This document shows, in pieces, positions 44,761 through 53,133 of a DNA stretch of 64,000 nucleotides. Below the pieces are notes generated by a model, which was given only the letters and a program-made list of their open reading frames with translations, was not told where the DNA came from and did not search any database. The stretch is taken from assembly GCF_017874315.1 (NCBI RefSeq), contig NZ_JAGGLG010000011.1, positions 1 through 64,000 of the forward strand, written 5' to 3'. The number at the start of each line of letters is the position of its first letter. The first letter of the stretch is position 1. Origin of the DNA: Symbiobacterium terraclitae. GTDB lineage: Bacteria; Bacillota; Sulfobacillia; Symbiobacteriales; Symbiobacteriaceae. Made by a program: the position numbers and the translations under genes.

Positions 44761-45065
44761 GGGGCCCCTGGCTCGCCAAATGCCCAGACATCGCTGACAG
44801 ACTTCGCCAGGTACATCCGGCGCATCATCCTCGTCTGGACGACAGCAGGACTCAGGAGGAGCAGAGCCCAACGCTCCCGGGCACCACTCTCCTCTGGCCG
44901 GCGTTGACACTCGACACGGGCAGAGCATAAGGCTGCCGGGGTCCATCCACCTCCGGCCGGAACGATCGCGCCAGTCCTCCCGGGGCTGGAAGGATCGCCC
45001 GCCCTGCTGGCGAAGAAACGCCCCCTGGGGAGAATATCCGAGAGCGAAGTGAAGGGGTGCGGCGT
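44761..45065. other. Intergenic region upstream of the NUDIX gene
   Basis: I see no gene here. TTGACA at 44904-44909 with CATAAG 16 bp later (44926-44931) may be the promoter of the NUDIX gene, giving a leader of about 125 nt. Nothing else is recognisable. Confidence 0.4.
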
Positions 45066-45578
45066 ATGTACGAGATTCGTCCGGTTACGGTGACGGTGCG
45101 GGGCAAGGAGTTCGTCCGGGATGTGGTGCAGCACCCGGGGTCGGTCTGTATCCTGGGGCTGACCACGGAAGACAAGATCATCCTCGTGCGGCAGCACCGG
45201 CCCGGCATGGGCCGGACCAGCCTCGAGCTGCCGGGCGGACGCATCCGCCCGGGGGAAGCGCCTGCGGACGCCGCCCGGCGGGAGATGGAGGCGGAGACCG
45301 GGTACCGGCCGAAGAACCCGGAGCTGATCGCGCGCTTCTTCCCCGCCCCCGGTTACTCCTCGGAGGAGGTCTACTGCTTCGTCAGCGAGCAGCTGGTCCC
45401 CGGCAAGATGAGCTACGACGAGTCGGAGGAGCTGTCGGTGGAGTTCCTGAGCTACGCCGAGGCGATCGAGGCGATCCGGACGGGCCAGATCAGCGACGCC
45501 CGCTCGATCATCGCGCTGCTGCGCTGGGGCGACCTGCTCTTCGGCGGGCTGGGACCGGCGGAGCGCGGCGGGGCATGA
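45066..45578 (+). CDS. NUDIX hydrolase, ADP-ribose pyrophosphatase-like
   Basis: The 170-aa protein matches ADP-ribose pyrophosphatases in layout: an N-terminal strand region (VTVTVRGKEFVRDVVQHPGSVCILGL), QHRPGMGRTSLELPGGRIRPGE, and the proline-containing FFPAPGYSSEEVYCFV after the box. The NUDIX box reads G-x5-E-x7-REMEAETGY, so the first Glu of the EE pair is Ala. That residue normally helps bind catalytic metal, so activity may be altered. ATG 45066 has GAAGGGG upstream. The gene ends 208 bp before the MoxR-type gene. Confidence 0.82.
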   Translation: MYEIRPVTVTVRGKEFVRDVVQHPGSVCILGLTTEDKIILVRQHRPGMGRTSLELPGGRIRPGEAPADAARREMEAETGYRPKNPELIARFFPAPGYSSEEVYCFVSEQLVPGKMSYDESEELSVEFLSYAEAIEAIRTGQISDARSIIALLRWGDLLFGGLGPAERGGA

Positions 45579-45785
45579 ACGAGCAGATTCGACAGCGTGC
45601 ACAACACGGGGCGCCCTCCTCAGGGCGCCCCTTCGACATGCTTCGCGGGCGCCCAGTTCGGGCGGCGACGACGGGGTCCGCGGTTGTCGAGCAAAAAACC
45701 GGCGCGGTTGACAAGCCCCGAGCGAGTTTCCTGCCAGGGTTTGGTTACACTACTTCTAATCGCTGCGACGTTCGGGGGGTATACC

Positions 45786-47294
45786 ATGGAATCTGTCCTC
45801 GGCCTGGTGCGGCATCCCGGCAACGACGGGCTCTTCCAGGCTGTAGAAATGTCCATTCTCTCGACCCTGGCCGGCCGGCCGCTGCACATCCACGCGGAGG
45901 GGCTCCGGGGCACCGGGAAGACGACCATCATGCGGCGGGTGCGGCGGATCCTGCCGCGCATCCGGCGGATCCGGGGCTGCCTGTACAACTGCGACCCGGC
46001 AGCGCCGCACTGCCCCGAGCACCGGGGGCTCAGCCCGGCGGAGGTCGCCGCGCTGGGCGAGGAGCGGGTGCCCATGCCCTTCCTGGAGATCTCGCACGCC
46101 GCCAAGATCGGCACCGTGGTGGGCTCCATCGACCTCAGCAGGCTCGTGCGGGCCACCGAGCCCGAGGCGGCGCTGCTGCCCGGCACGATCCCCCAGGCCC
46201 ACCGGGGCATCATCTTCGTGGACGAGATCAACCGGCTGGCGGAGACCTCGCCCGAGCTGGCCGACGTGCTGCTGGACGTGATGGGCACCAAGCCCGGCCG
46301 CGTCCAGATCGAGGAGACGGGCCTGCCCCCGGTGGAGCTGCCGGTGCTGGTGTCGGTCTGGGCGGCCTCGAACCCGGACGAGGACCCCGGCCCGCTGGAG
46401 GAGATCCGGCGGCAGCTGAGCGACCGCTTCGACCTCGCCATCTACACCGACCGGCCCGGCGACCCGGGAGTGGTCGAGCAGATCCTGGCCGCCATGGAGT
46501 CGCCCGGCCCGGCCCTGCCGGGCATCGCCGAGACGCAGGCGGAGCTCTGGCGCACCCGGGTGTCCCTGCGCCTGGCCGAGCTGCGCAAGGTGCAGGTCCC
46601 GCCGGCCCTGCGCAGGGAGGTCGCCGCCCTGTACAGCAAGTTCGAGCTGGAGTCGCTCCGGGCGGTGCAGGCCATCCAGACCTGCCTGCAGCTGGCTGCC
46701 TGCCTGGACAACCGCAAGGAGGCGCAGCACGCCGACCTGCTGCGGGTGGCGCCGATGGCCCTGCGCCACCGCGTCGATCCCGAGACTCTCAGACGCATCA
46801 CCAGCCACCTGGCGGCCGGCCCGGAGCCCGCCGAGGTGCCGGCGCCCGTGGACGTGCAGTCCCGGACCTGGACCCGGTCCCAGTCCCAGTCCCAGGGCGT
46901 CTCGTTCGGCGGGGTGCTGGCGGAGTCCCGGCCAGCGCCCGCCGGGCGGGCTCCGGAGGAGGCAGTGTCATCCGGGGCGGAGCTGGCCGAGGGGATCGCC
47001 GGGCGGGCCGCGGCGGGGTCAGGGACGACCGAAGAGCGCAGCGCCAGTGCGGCGGCCTCTGCACGGGCCGCAGGTGCAGGGGCTCACGCGGGTGCTGGAC
47101 GACATGTCGGCGGCGGCCGGCTCGCCGACGGTGCGTCCTGGTTGCGCCGGGCGCTGTCGCACCTGGGCTTCAGCCGGGCGCTGCCCGACCCGGCGCAGCT
47201 GCCGCCGCAGGCGCCGCCCCTGCGGGCCAGGCCGATCACGGCGCTGCGCGCCGAGGAGTGGGTCCGCACCGAAGAGGAGCTGGGACGCCTGTGA
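45786..47294 (+). CDS. MoxR/ChlI-type AAA+ ATPase
   Basis: The 502-aa protein has Walker A GLRGTGKTT (about residue 40), Walker B GIIFVDEINRL, sensor SVWAASNPDED and the arginine-finger region LSDRFDLAIY, as in magnesium-chelatase I subunits and related MoxR ATPases. It also has a cysteine cluster NCDPAAPHCPEH inserted after Walker A. The last 130 residues are Ala/Gly/Ser-rich linker plus a short conserved-looking tail (ITALRAEEWVRTEEEL). ATG 45786 has no strong ribosome site. Its stop overlaps the VWA gene start (GTGA). Together they form a MoxR-VWA pair, thought to remodel protein complexes or insert metals. Confidence 0.85.
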   Translation: MESVLGLVRHPGNDGLFQAVEMSILSTLAGRPLHIHAEGLRGTGKTTIMRRVRRILPRIRRIRGCLYNCDPAAPHCPEHRGLSPAEVAALGEERVPMPFLEISHAAKIGTVVGSIDLSRLVRATEPEAALLPGTIPQAHRGIIFVDEINRLAETSPELADVLLDVMGTKPGRVQIEETGLPPVELPVLVSVWAASNPDEDPGPLEEIRRQLSDRFDLAIYTDRPGDPGVVEQILAAMESPGPALPGIAETQAELWRTRVSLRLAELRKVQVPPALRREVAALYSKFELESLRAVQAIQTCLQLAACLDNRKEAQHADLLRVAPMALRHRVDPETLRRITSHLAAGPEPAEVPAPVDVQSRTWTRSQSQSQGVSFGGVLAESRPAPAGRAPEEAVSSGAELAEGIAGRAAAGSGTTEERSASAAASARAAGAGAHAGAGRHVGGGRLADGASWLRRALSHLGFSRALPDPAQLPPQAPPLRARPITALRAEEWVRTEEELGRL

Positions 47295-49789
47295 CCGGCG
47301 CCGGGAGCAGGCAGGCCCTCGCCTGGGACGAGAAACTCCGGCGCGCCCTGGCCGCCGGGCGAGGGGTCCGGCTGGGAGAGGCCGCGGTGGTGAGCCGCCG
47401 CCTGCACGTGGTGGAGTATCACGACCCGGGCCGGGTGGTGATCCTCAGCGACGTCGACTTCGGCCGGGCTGCTTACGGCCTGGCCGAGCCGGGGCTGGTC
47501 GTCCACATCGACGTCTTCCACGACGTGGCGAACGTGGACCACCGGGCCGTGGCTGCGGCCGTGCGCAGGGCGCTGGAGGGGCTCCCGGCACCCAGGGGTG
47601 CGAGGCCCGGCGCCCAGCTGATGGATTACGTCGACCTCGGCACGGCGACCGGCGGCGGGCGCATCACCAGCGGACTGGACCGCATGGTCAACCCTTCCGC
47701 GATGGCAGCGCACCGGAACCACGTCCACCTGGCGGTGCTCCTGCCGGACGAGCACCTGGCCCTCGCCTGGCGGATCGTCGCCGCCGTGGAGGGGGCGATC
47801 CTGGCCCAGGGCGTGGAACTCAGGTGCATCGAGCGCCTGGCGCACAGGCGCGGCGGCGTGCGGTCCGGCGACAACTCGGACCTGAGCCGCTACTACGGCG
47901 ACAACCTCGACTCCTACATCGGCCGGGCCGCCGGCGCCCTCGGACGGCTCAGGCCCGCCGGCCATCCGGACGGGGCGTCGCTCACCGGGTACGGCGCCGG
48001 GTCCCGGGCCCGCGGCGGTGCCCCGCCGGATTCCCGGACTGCGGTTTCGGGGCAGGGAGCGCAACCGACCGCGGACGGGGCGCCGCCGACGCTGCCCGGA
48101 GGTGGTGCGGAACCGGCGCCGGCCGGAAGCGGGGCGGAATCGACGCCGGCCGGTCACAGGGCGGAACCGGCGCCGGCCGGCCACAGAGTGGAACCAGCGT
48201 CGTCCGGACACGGGGCGGTGCCGACGCGGGCCGGACCCTGGGTGGAACCATCGCCGGCCGGGCTCGGCGCGCAGCCGGCGCCCGACGGGCCTACCGAGCA
48301 GCCGATCTCCGGCCCGTGCGGGGACGGGCTGGCGCCACGCGGGCCCCAGGCGGGGCGAGTTCCGGTCGCGCCGGAAGCGCGGCGGGGAGCGACCCTGCGG
48401 CAGGCGCATGCCGGGGCGGGCGGAGAGGAGCAACTGGTGGCGCGGCCAGCCCCTGAGCGGGACTGGACAGCGTCGTGGGTCTCCGGCGAGGCGGGATGGC
48501 GCTCGGCGACGCAGTCTGGGCACCCGGCGCGGGACGGCCACGACGTGCAGCGGGCGCTGGAGCACGCTGCGTACCGGACGCTGACCGACGAGGCGCAGCG
48601 GGCGCTGGAGCACGAGGCGTCCCGGACGCTGGAGCACGAGGCGTCCCGGACGCTGGAGCACGAGGCGTACCGGGAGCGCGCTACGCAGGAGGCGCAGCGC
48701 ATGCTGGCGGCGCTGGACCTCTCCCGCCGGATTGGCTCGCCGGACGAGTTGAAGCGCGTCCTCGAGGACCTGGCGCGGGAGCAGGGATGGGCGGCGCTTT
48801 ACTCGGGCGGCGGGAACCAGGCGCCGTTCGTGCTGCGGCAGCTGGAGGAGGCGGGGCTGGTCCGGCGGGAGGTCAGGGGCATGCGGCTGACGCCGGAGGG
48901 CAGGGAACTGCTGGCCTTCCTGCGCAGCCACCTGCGGGACGTGAAGCTGCGCTTCCGGAAGCTGATCCGCCGCATCCCGGGGCGCGGGCTCTCCCGCCTG
49001 AACGCCCGGCGGCCCGGGCGGGGTGCGCCCTCCCCCGACGTGCGCTACGGACAGGTGCGGGGGACTGCCCCGGCGCAGCCCGGCGCCTGGCTGAACGACG
49101 TGGCGGTGCCCGAGACCGTCACGGCCGCGATCCGCCGCACGTACCTGGAGCGCATTGCGGCGGGGGCCTCCGCCGGTACCGGGCCCGCTCGGCTGCGACT
49201 GGACCGCAGGGACATCCACGTGAACCTGCGGGCGTCCGAGCACCCGCTGCACATCTGCCTGCTCATCGACGCCAGCGCGTCCATGGCCGGACGGCGCATC
49301 ATGGCCGCCAAGCACCTGGCCCGGCACCTGCTGGTCTCCACCCGCGACCGCATCGCCGTCATCGCCTTCCAGGAGCGGGACGTGCGGGTCTACGTGCCCT
49401 TCACCCGCGACTACGGCGTCGTCGAGGAGGGCCTCTCCCGCATCCAGCCGCTGGGCCTCACGCCGCTGGCCCACGGCCTCAGCCGGTCGATGGAGCTGAT
49501 CAACAGCTCACGGGTGCGGCGGCCGCTGCTCCTGCTGATCACCGACGGCATCCCCACCGTGCCCAAGTGGTCCGCCGACCCGCTGGCCGACGCCCTCGAG
49601 GCCGCCAGGCACCTGCGGGCCGGCCGGATCCCGTTCGGCTGCATCGGCCTTCAGCCCTCGCGCCGCTACCTGGAGCAGCTGACGCGCGAGGCCGGCGGAA
49701 CGCTGCACGTGGTCGAAGAGCTCTCCGAGGAGTCGCTGATCACCATCGCACACCGCGAGCGGCTGAAGCTCGCACCGCGGGTCCGATGA
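47291..49789 (+). CDS. VWA-domain protein, ChlD-like partner of the MoxR ATPase
   Basis: The 832-aa product has four parts: an unrecognised N-terminal domain of about 230 residues (ILSDVDFGRAAYGLAEPG, HIDVFHDVANVDHRAV); a Pro/Ala/Gly-rich linker of about 180 residues with AGHRAEPAP-type repeats; a helical region with TLEHEASR repeats and a winged-helix-like segment (PFVLRQLEEAGLVRREVRGMRLTPEGRELL); and a C-terminal VWA domain. The MIDAS motif is DASASM near residue 658, with ITDGIP near residue 750. GTG 47291 overlaps the ATPase stop. With the ATPase it forms a MoxR-VWA module of unknown substrate. Confidence 0.82.
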   Translation: MTGAGSRQALAWDEKLRRALAAGRGVRLGEAAVVSRRLHVVEYHDPGRVVILSDVDFGRAAYGLAEPGLVVHIDVFHDVANVDHRAVAAAVRRALEGLPAPRGARPGAQLMDYVDLGTATGGGRITSGLDRMVNPSAMAAHRNHVHLAVLLPDEHLALAWRIVAAVEGAILAQGVELRCIERLAHRRGGVRSGDNSDLSRYYGDNLDSYIGRAAGALGRLRPAGHPDGASLTGYGAGSRARGGAPPDSRTAVSGQGAQPTADGAPPTLPGGGAEPAPAGSGAESTPAGHRAEPAPAGHRVEPASSGHGAVPTRAGPWVEPSPAGLGAQPAPDGPTEQPISGPCGDGLAPRGPQAGRVPVAPEARRGATLRQAHAGAGGEEQLVARPAPERDWTASWVSGEAGWRSATQSGHPARDGHDVQRALEHAAYRTLTDEAQRALEHEASRTLEHEASRTLEHEAYRERATQEAQRMLAALDLSRRIGSPDELKRVLEDLAREQGWAALYSGGGNQAPFVLRQLEEAGLVRREVRGMRLTPEGRELLAFLRSHLRDVKLRFRKLIRRIPGRGLSRLNARRPGRGAPSPDVRYGQVRGTAPAQPGAWLNDVAVPETVTAAIRRTYLERIAAGASAGTGPARLRLDRRDIHVNLRASEHPLHICLLIDASASMAGRRIMAAKHLARHLLVSTRDRIAVIAFQERDVRVYVPFTRDYGVVEEGLSRIQPLGLTPLAHGLSRSMELINSSRVRRPLLLLITDGIPTVPKWSADPLADALEAARHLRAGRIPFGCIGLQPSRRYLEQLTREAGGTLHVVEELSEESLITIAHRERLKLAPRVR

Positions 49790-49931
49790 GCCGGGCGGGC
49801 CCGCGAATCTTGGTGACGATGGCAGGGATTGACCGCCCGATCCTCGAAAACATCAGGGTCTATCGCGCATCCCAGCCCCCCGCCAGCGTCCGCTGCCGGG
49901 GGGCAGCACGTGGTCTTGGGAGTGAAACGGG

Positions 49932-52568
49932 ATGGCACGACCCTACCGACCGAAGCGATGGCGGCCGGAACTGGCTGACCCTGCCGGCTGTTACCTCCTC
50001 TCGCGGGCGCTCTCCATATCGCCGGTCACCGCGCAGGTGCTGGTCAACCGGGGGCTGCGCACGCCGGAGCAGGCCCGGGAGTTCCTGGCGGCCGGCCGGA
50101 GCCAGATCCTCGACCCCTTCCGCCTCAAGGGCATGCGGGAGGCCGTGGCCCTGATCCGGGCGCGCCTCGCCGCGGGCGGGCCGATCCTGATCTACGGCGA
50201 CTACGACGCCGACGGGGTCACCGCCACGGCCACAATGGTCACCGCCCTGCGCGCGCTGGGCGCGCAGGTGGAGTACTACATTCCTGACCGGTTCACCGAG
50301 GGATACGGGCTGAACGCCGATGCGCTGCGGGCGCTGCGCAGCCGGGGCCACGACTTCGTGGTCACGGTCGACACGGGGGTCTCCGCCGTCGCCGAGGCCG
50401 AGCTGGCCCGGGAGCTGGGCATGACGCTGGTGGTGACCGACCACCACGAGCCCGGCCCCGTGCTGCCGGACGTGCCGGCGCTGGTCAACCCCCGGCGGCC
50501 CGACTGCACGTACCCGTTCAAGGGGCTCGCCGGGGCGGGGGTGGCCTTCAAGCTGGCCCTCGCCCTGGAGGCGCCCAACGTCTGGGACCTGCTGGACATC
50601 GTCACGCTGGGCACGGTCGCCGACCTGATGCCCCTGGTGGGCGAGAACCGGGCCATCGTGCGGGAGGGTCTCTCCCGCCTGGGCGCCACCCACCGGCCGG
50701 GCCTCAGGGCCCTGATGGAGGTGGCGGGCGTCAGGTCGCCGGTCACCGCCGGGCACGTGGGCTTCGCCCTTGCGCCCCGCATCAACGCCCTGGGGCGCAT
50801 GCGCGTGGCCACGGAGGCCGTCGAGCTCCTGCTGACCGAGGATCCGGTCCGGGCGCAGGAGCTGGCCCGCCGGCTGGACGCCGAGAACCGGGCCCGCCAG
50901 GAAACCGAGGCCGCGATCCTCGAGGAGGCCCTGGCGCAGGCGGCCGCCCTGCCGCCGGAGGAGCGGGAGTGGGCCCTGGTGCTGGCCGGGGAGGGCTGGC
51001 ACCACGGCGTGGTGGGCATCTGCGCCTCGCGGGTACTGGAGGTCTACCACCGGCCGACGATCCTGCTCTCGATCGACGGCGACGAGGCGCGGGGCTCCGC
51101 CCGGTCGATCCCCGGGTTCCACATCCAGCGGGCCCTGCTGCAGATGTCCGACCTGTTCACGAAGTTCGGCGGGCACGCCGCGGCGGCGGGGATGTCGCTG
51201 CGCAGCGCCGCCCTGGTGGGGGAACTGCGCCGGCGCCTGAACCGGCTGGCGGCGGAGTGGCTGCGCCCGGAGGACCTGGTGCCCGAGCAGCGGGTGGACG
51301 CCTTCGTGCCCCTGGAGGAGGTGGACGAGCGCCTGGTCCAGGAGCTCATGGCCCTGGAGCCCTACGGCATCGGCAACCCGGCGCCCGTCCTGGCCACGGA
51401 CGGCGTGTGGGTGGCCGACGGCCGCCCGATCGGGCGGGAGCAGCAGCACCTGAAGCTGATGCTCAGCGGCGAGGGCAGCGGCCCGGGGAGCGCACCGGTG
51501 GAGGCTGTGGGCTGGAACATGGCGGCGGTGATGCCCCAGCGGGGGCAGCGCCTGGCCGTGGCGTACCAGCCGGAGCTCAACACCTACATGGGCCGCACCC
51601 GTGTCCAGCTGATGCTGAAGGACCTGAAGGCGGCCCCGGGTGCCAGCCCGCTCCGGCTGACCGAGGACCACTGCCTGGCCTGGGACCCGCTGGCGGGAGC
51701 AACCGGGGCCGGCGAGGCCGTACGGCGCCCGTCACAGGTGATCGACGCCCGGAACGGGCGGTTGAGCGGCGTGTTGGCGGCGATGGCGTCACCGGGCTCG
51801 GAGGTGGCCGTGAGCGGTGAGCGGGCCGCGCCTGCGCCTCCCGGCTCGGATGCGGTTGCGAGCGGCGAGCTGGCCACCGTGGCGTCGCCCGGCTCGGAGG
51901 CGGCTGCGGCCGGCGACGTCGACGATCCCGTGCTCGCCTACCTGTCTGCCCTCTGCCGCCCGGCCGAGGCCCGCGTGCTGGTGCTCACGTCCAGCCCGTG
52001 GACGGCGATGGCCCTGGCCGACCGGGCGGAACGGGAGCTGCCCGACCTGCGCCGGGGCCTGTCCCTCTGGCTGCCGGGCGAGCCCGAGCCGCCCGGGGGC
52101 CGGCTGGTGGTCGCGGCCCACGGCCAGGTCCCGCGGGGGCCGTACAGCGACGTGGTGCTCTACCACCCGCCCTACGCACCGGCATCCTACCCTGCCGAGC
52201 GGCTCCACCTGCTCTGGCGGGAGGAGGACTGGGCGCTGGCCGAGGAGACCCTGGGCTGGCCCTATCCGGACCGGGACGTCCTGGTGCACCTGTACCGGCT
52301 GCTCCGCAGCGGTGACGCCACACCCGCCGGGCTGGCCCGCCGCCTGGGGGAGATCCCCGGCCCGTGGAACCGGCTGCGGTTCGAGAGCGGGATGGCGGTC
52401 TTCGCCGAGATCGGTCTCGTGAGCGGCGACGGCCGGCTGCTGGCGCCGGCCGACGGGGTTCGGTTTGATCTTGAGTCCAGCCGGCGGTATCGACGGGGCC
52501 AGACGGCGCGCACGACGCTGGCCGTGCAGCGCACGGAAGGTTGGCCACAGGCGGTTCGAGCAATATAA
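49932..52568 (+). CDS. recJ: Single-stranded-DNA-specific exonuclease RecJ
   Basis: The 878-aa protein has the DHH motifs YGDYDADGVTATA (about residue 96), VTVDTGVSAV and VVTDHHEPG, and the DHHA1 motif FGGHAAAAGMSL near residue 416. The OB-like domain follows. RecJ degrades single-stranded DNA 5' to 3' in recombination and mismatch repair. A Firmicutes-type C-terminal extension with PGSEVAVSGE-type repeats (about residues 615-660) adds roughly 300 residues. ATG 49932 follows GGGAG. The promoter of apt lies within its last codons. Confidence 0.95.
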   Translation: MARPYRPKRWRPELADPAGCYLLSRALSISPVTAQVLVNRGLRTPEQAREFLAAGRSQILDPFRLKGMREAVALIRARLAAGGPILIYGDYDADGVTATATMVTALRALGAQVEYYIPDRFTEGYGLNADALRALRSRGHDFVVTVDTGVSAVAEAELARELGMTLVVTDHHEPGPVLPDVPALVNPRRPDCTYPFKGLAGAGVAFKLALALEAPNVWDLLDIVTLGTVADLMPLVGENRAIVREGLSRLGATHRPGLRALMEVAGVRSPVTAGHVGFALAPRINALGRMRVATEAVELLLTEDPVRAQELARRLDAENRARQETEAAILEEALAQAAALPPEEREWALVLAGEGWHHGVVGICASRVLEVYHRPTILLSIDGDEARGSARSIPGFHIQRALLQMSDLFTKFGGHAAAAGMSLRSAALVGELRRRLNRLAAEWLRPEDLVPEQRVDAFVPLEEVDERLVQELMALEPYGIGNPAPVLATDGVWVADGRPIGREQQHLKLMLSGEGSGPGSAPVEAVGWNMAAVMPQRGQRLAVAYQPELNTYMGRTRVQLMLKDLKAAPGASPLRLTEDHCLAWDPLAGATGAGEAVRRPSQVIDARNGRLSGVLAAMASPGSEVAVSGERAAPAPPGSDAVASGELATVASPGSEAAAAGDVDDPVLAYLSALCRPAEARVLVLTSSPWTAMALADRAERELPDLRRGLSLWLPGEPEPPGGRLVVAAHGQVPRGPYSDVVLYHPPYAPASYPAERLHLLWREEDWALAEETLGWPYPDRDVLVHLYRLLRSGDATPAGLARRLGEIPGPWNRLRFESGMAVFAEIGLVSGDGRLLAPADGVRFDLESSRRYRRGQTARTTLAVQRTEGWPQAVRAI

Positions 52569-52569
52569 T
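52541..52569 (+). promoter_or_regulatory. Sigma-A type promoter of apt
   Basis: TTGGCC at 52541-52546 and a perfect TATAAT at 52564-52569, spaced 17 bp, at the end of recJ and 29 bp before the apt ATG. Confidence 0.65.
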
Positions 52570-52597
52570 ATAATGAGGTGTGAGGAGGCTAACTTTC

Positions 52598-53110
52598 ATG
52601 GATTTCAAGTCGCGGATCCGCACGGTGCCGGACTTCCCTAAGCCCGGGATCTCCTTCAAGGACATCACGACCCTGCTCAAGGACCGGGAGGCGTTCCACG
52701 CGGCCATCGAGGCGCTGGCTTCCCACTTCGAGCCGATGGGTGTTGACATGGTCACCGGACCCGAGGCCCGGGGGTACATCTTCGCGTCCGCCATGGCGTA
52801 CCGGCTGAATGCGGGCTTCGTGCCCATCCGCAAGCCGGGCAAGCTGCCCTACAAGACCCGGGGCATCTCGTATCAACTTGAGTACGGCGAGGATAGGCTG
52901 GAAGTACATGAGGACGCCTTCGAGCCCGGGCAGAAGGTGCTGGTCGTTGACGACCTGCTGGCCACGGGCGGCACGATCCGGGCGACGATCGACCTCGTGG
53001 AGTCGCTGGGCGCCCGGGTGGTGGGCGTGGCCTTCCTGATCGAGCTGACCGAGCTCGGGGGCAGGAAGCGGCTCCAGGATCACGAAGTGTTCTCGCTGAT
53101 TCAGTTCTAG
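52598..53110 (+). CDS. apt: Adenine phosphoribosyltransferase
   Basis: The 170-aa enzyme has the APRT start (IRTVPDFPKPGISFKDIT), GPEARGYIF, the RKPGKLPYKT loop and the PRPP-binding motif VLVVDDLLATGGT. It converts adenine plus PRPP to AMP. ATG 52598 follows GAGGAGG by 10 bp; a start at 52580 would not have this signal. The order recJ-apt-relA is common in Firmicutes, and relA begins 23 bp after its stop. Confidence 0.97.
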   Translation: MDFKSRIRTVPDFPKPGISFKDITTLLKDREAFHAAIEALASHFEPMGVDMVTGPEARGYIFASAMAYRLNAGFVPIRKPGKLPYKTRGISYQLEYGEDRLEVHEDAFEPGQKVLVVDDLLATGGTIRATIDLVESLGARVVGVAFLIELTELGGRKRLQDHEVFSLIQF

Positions 53111-53133
53111 GCCGCCGTCCGGAGGAAGGGGGG

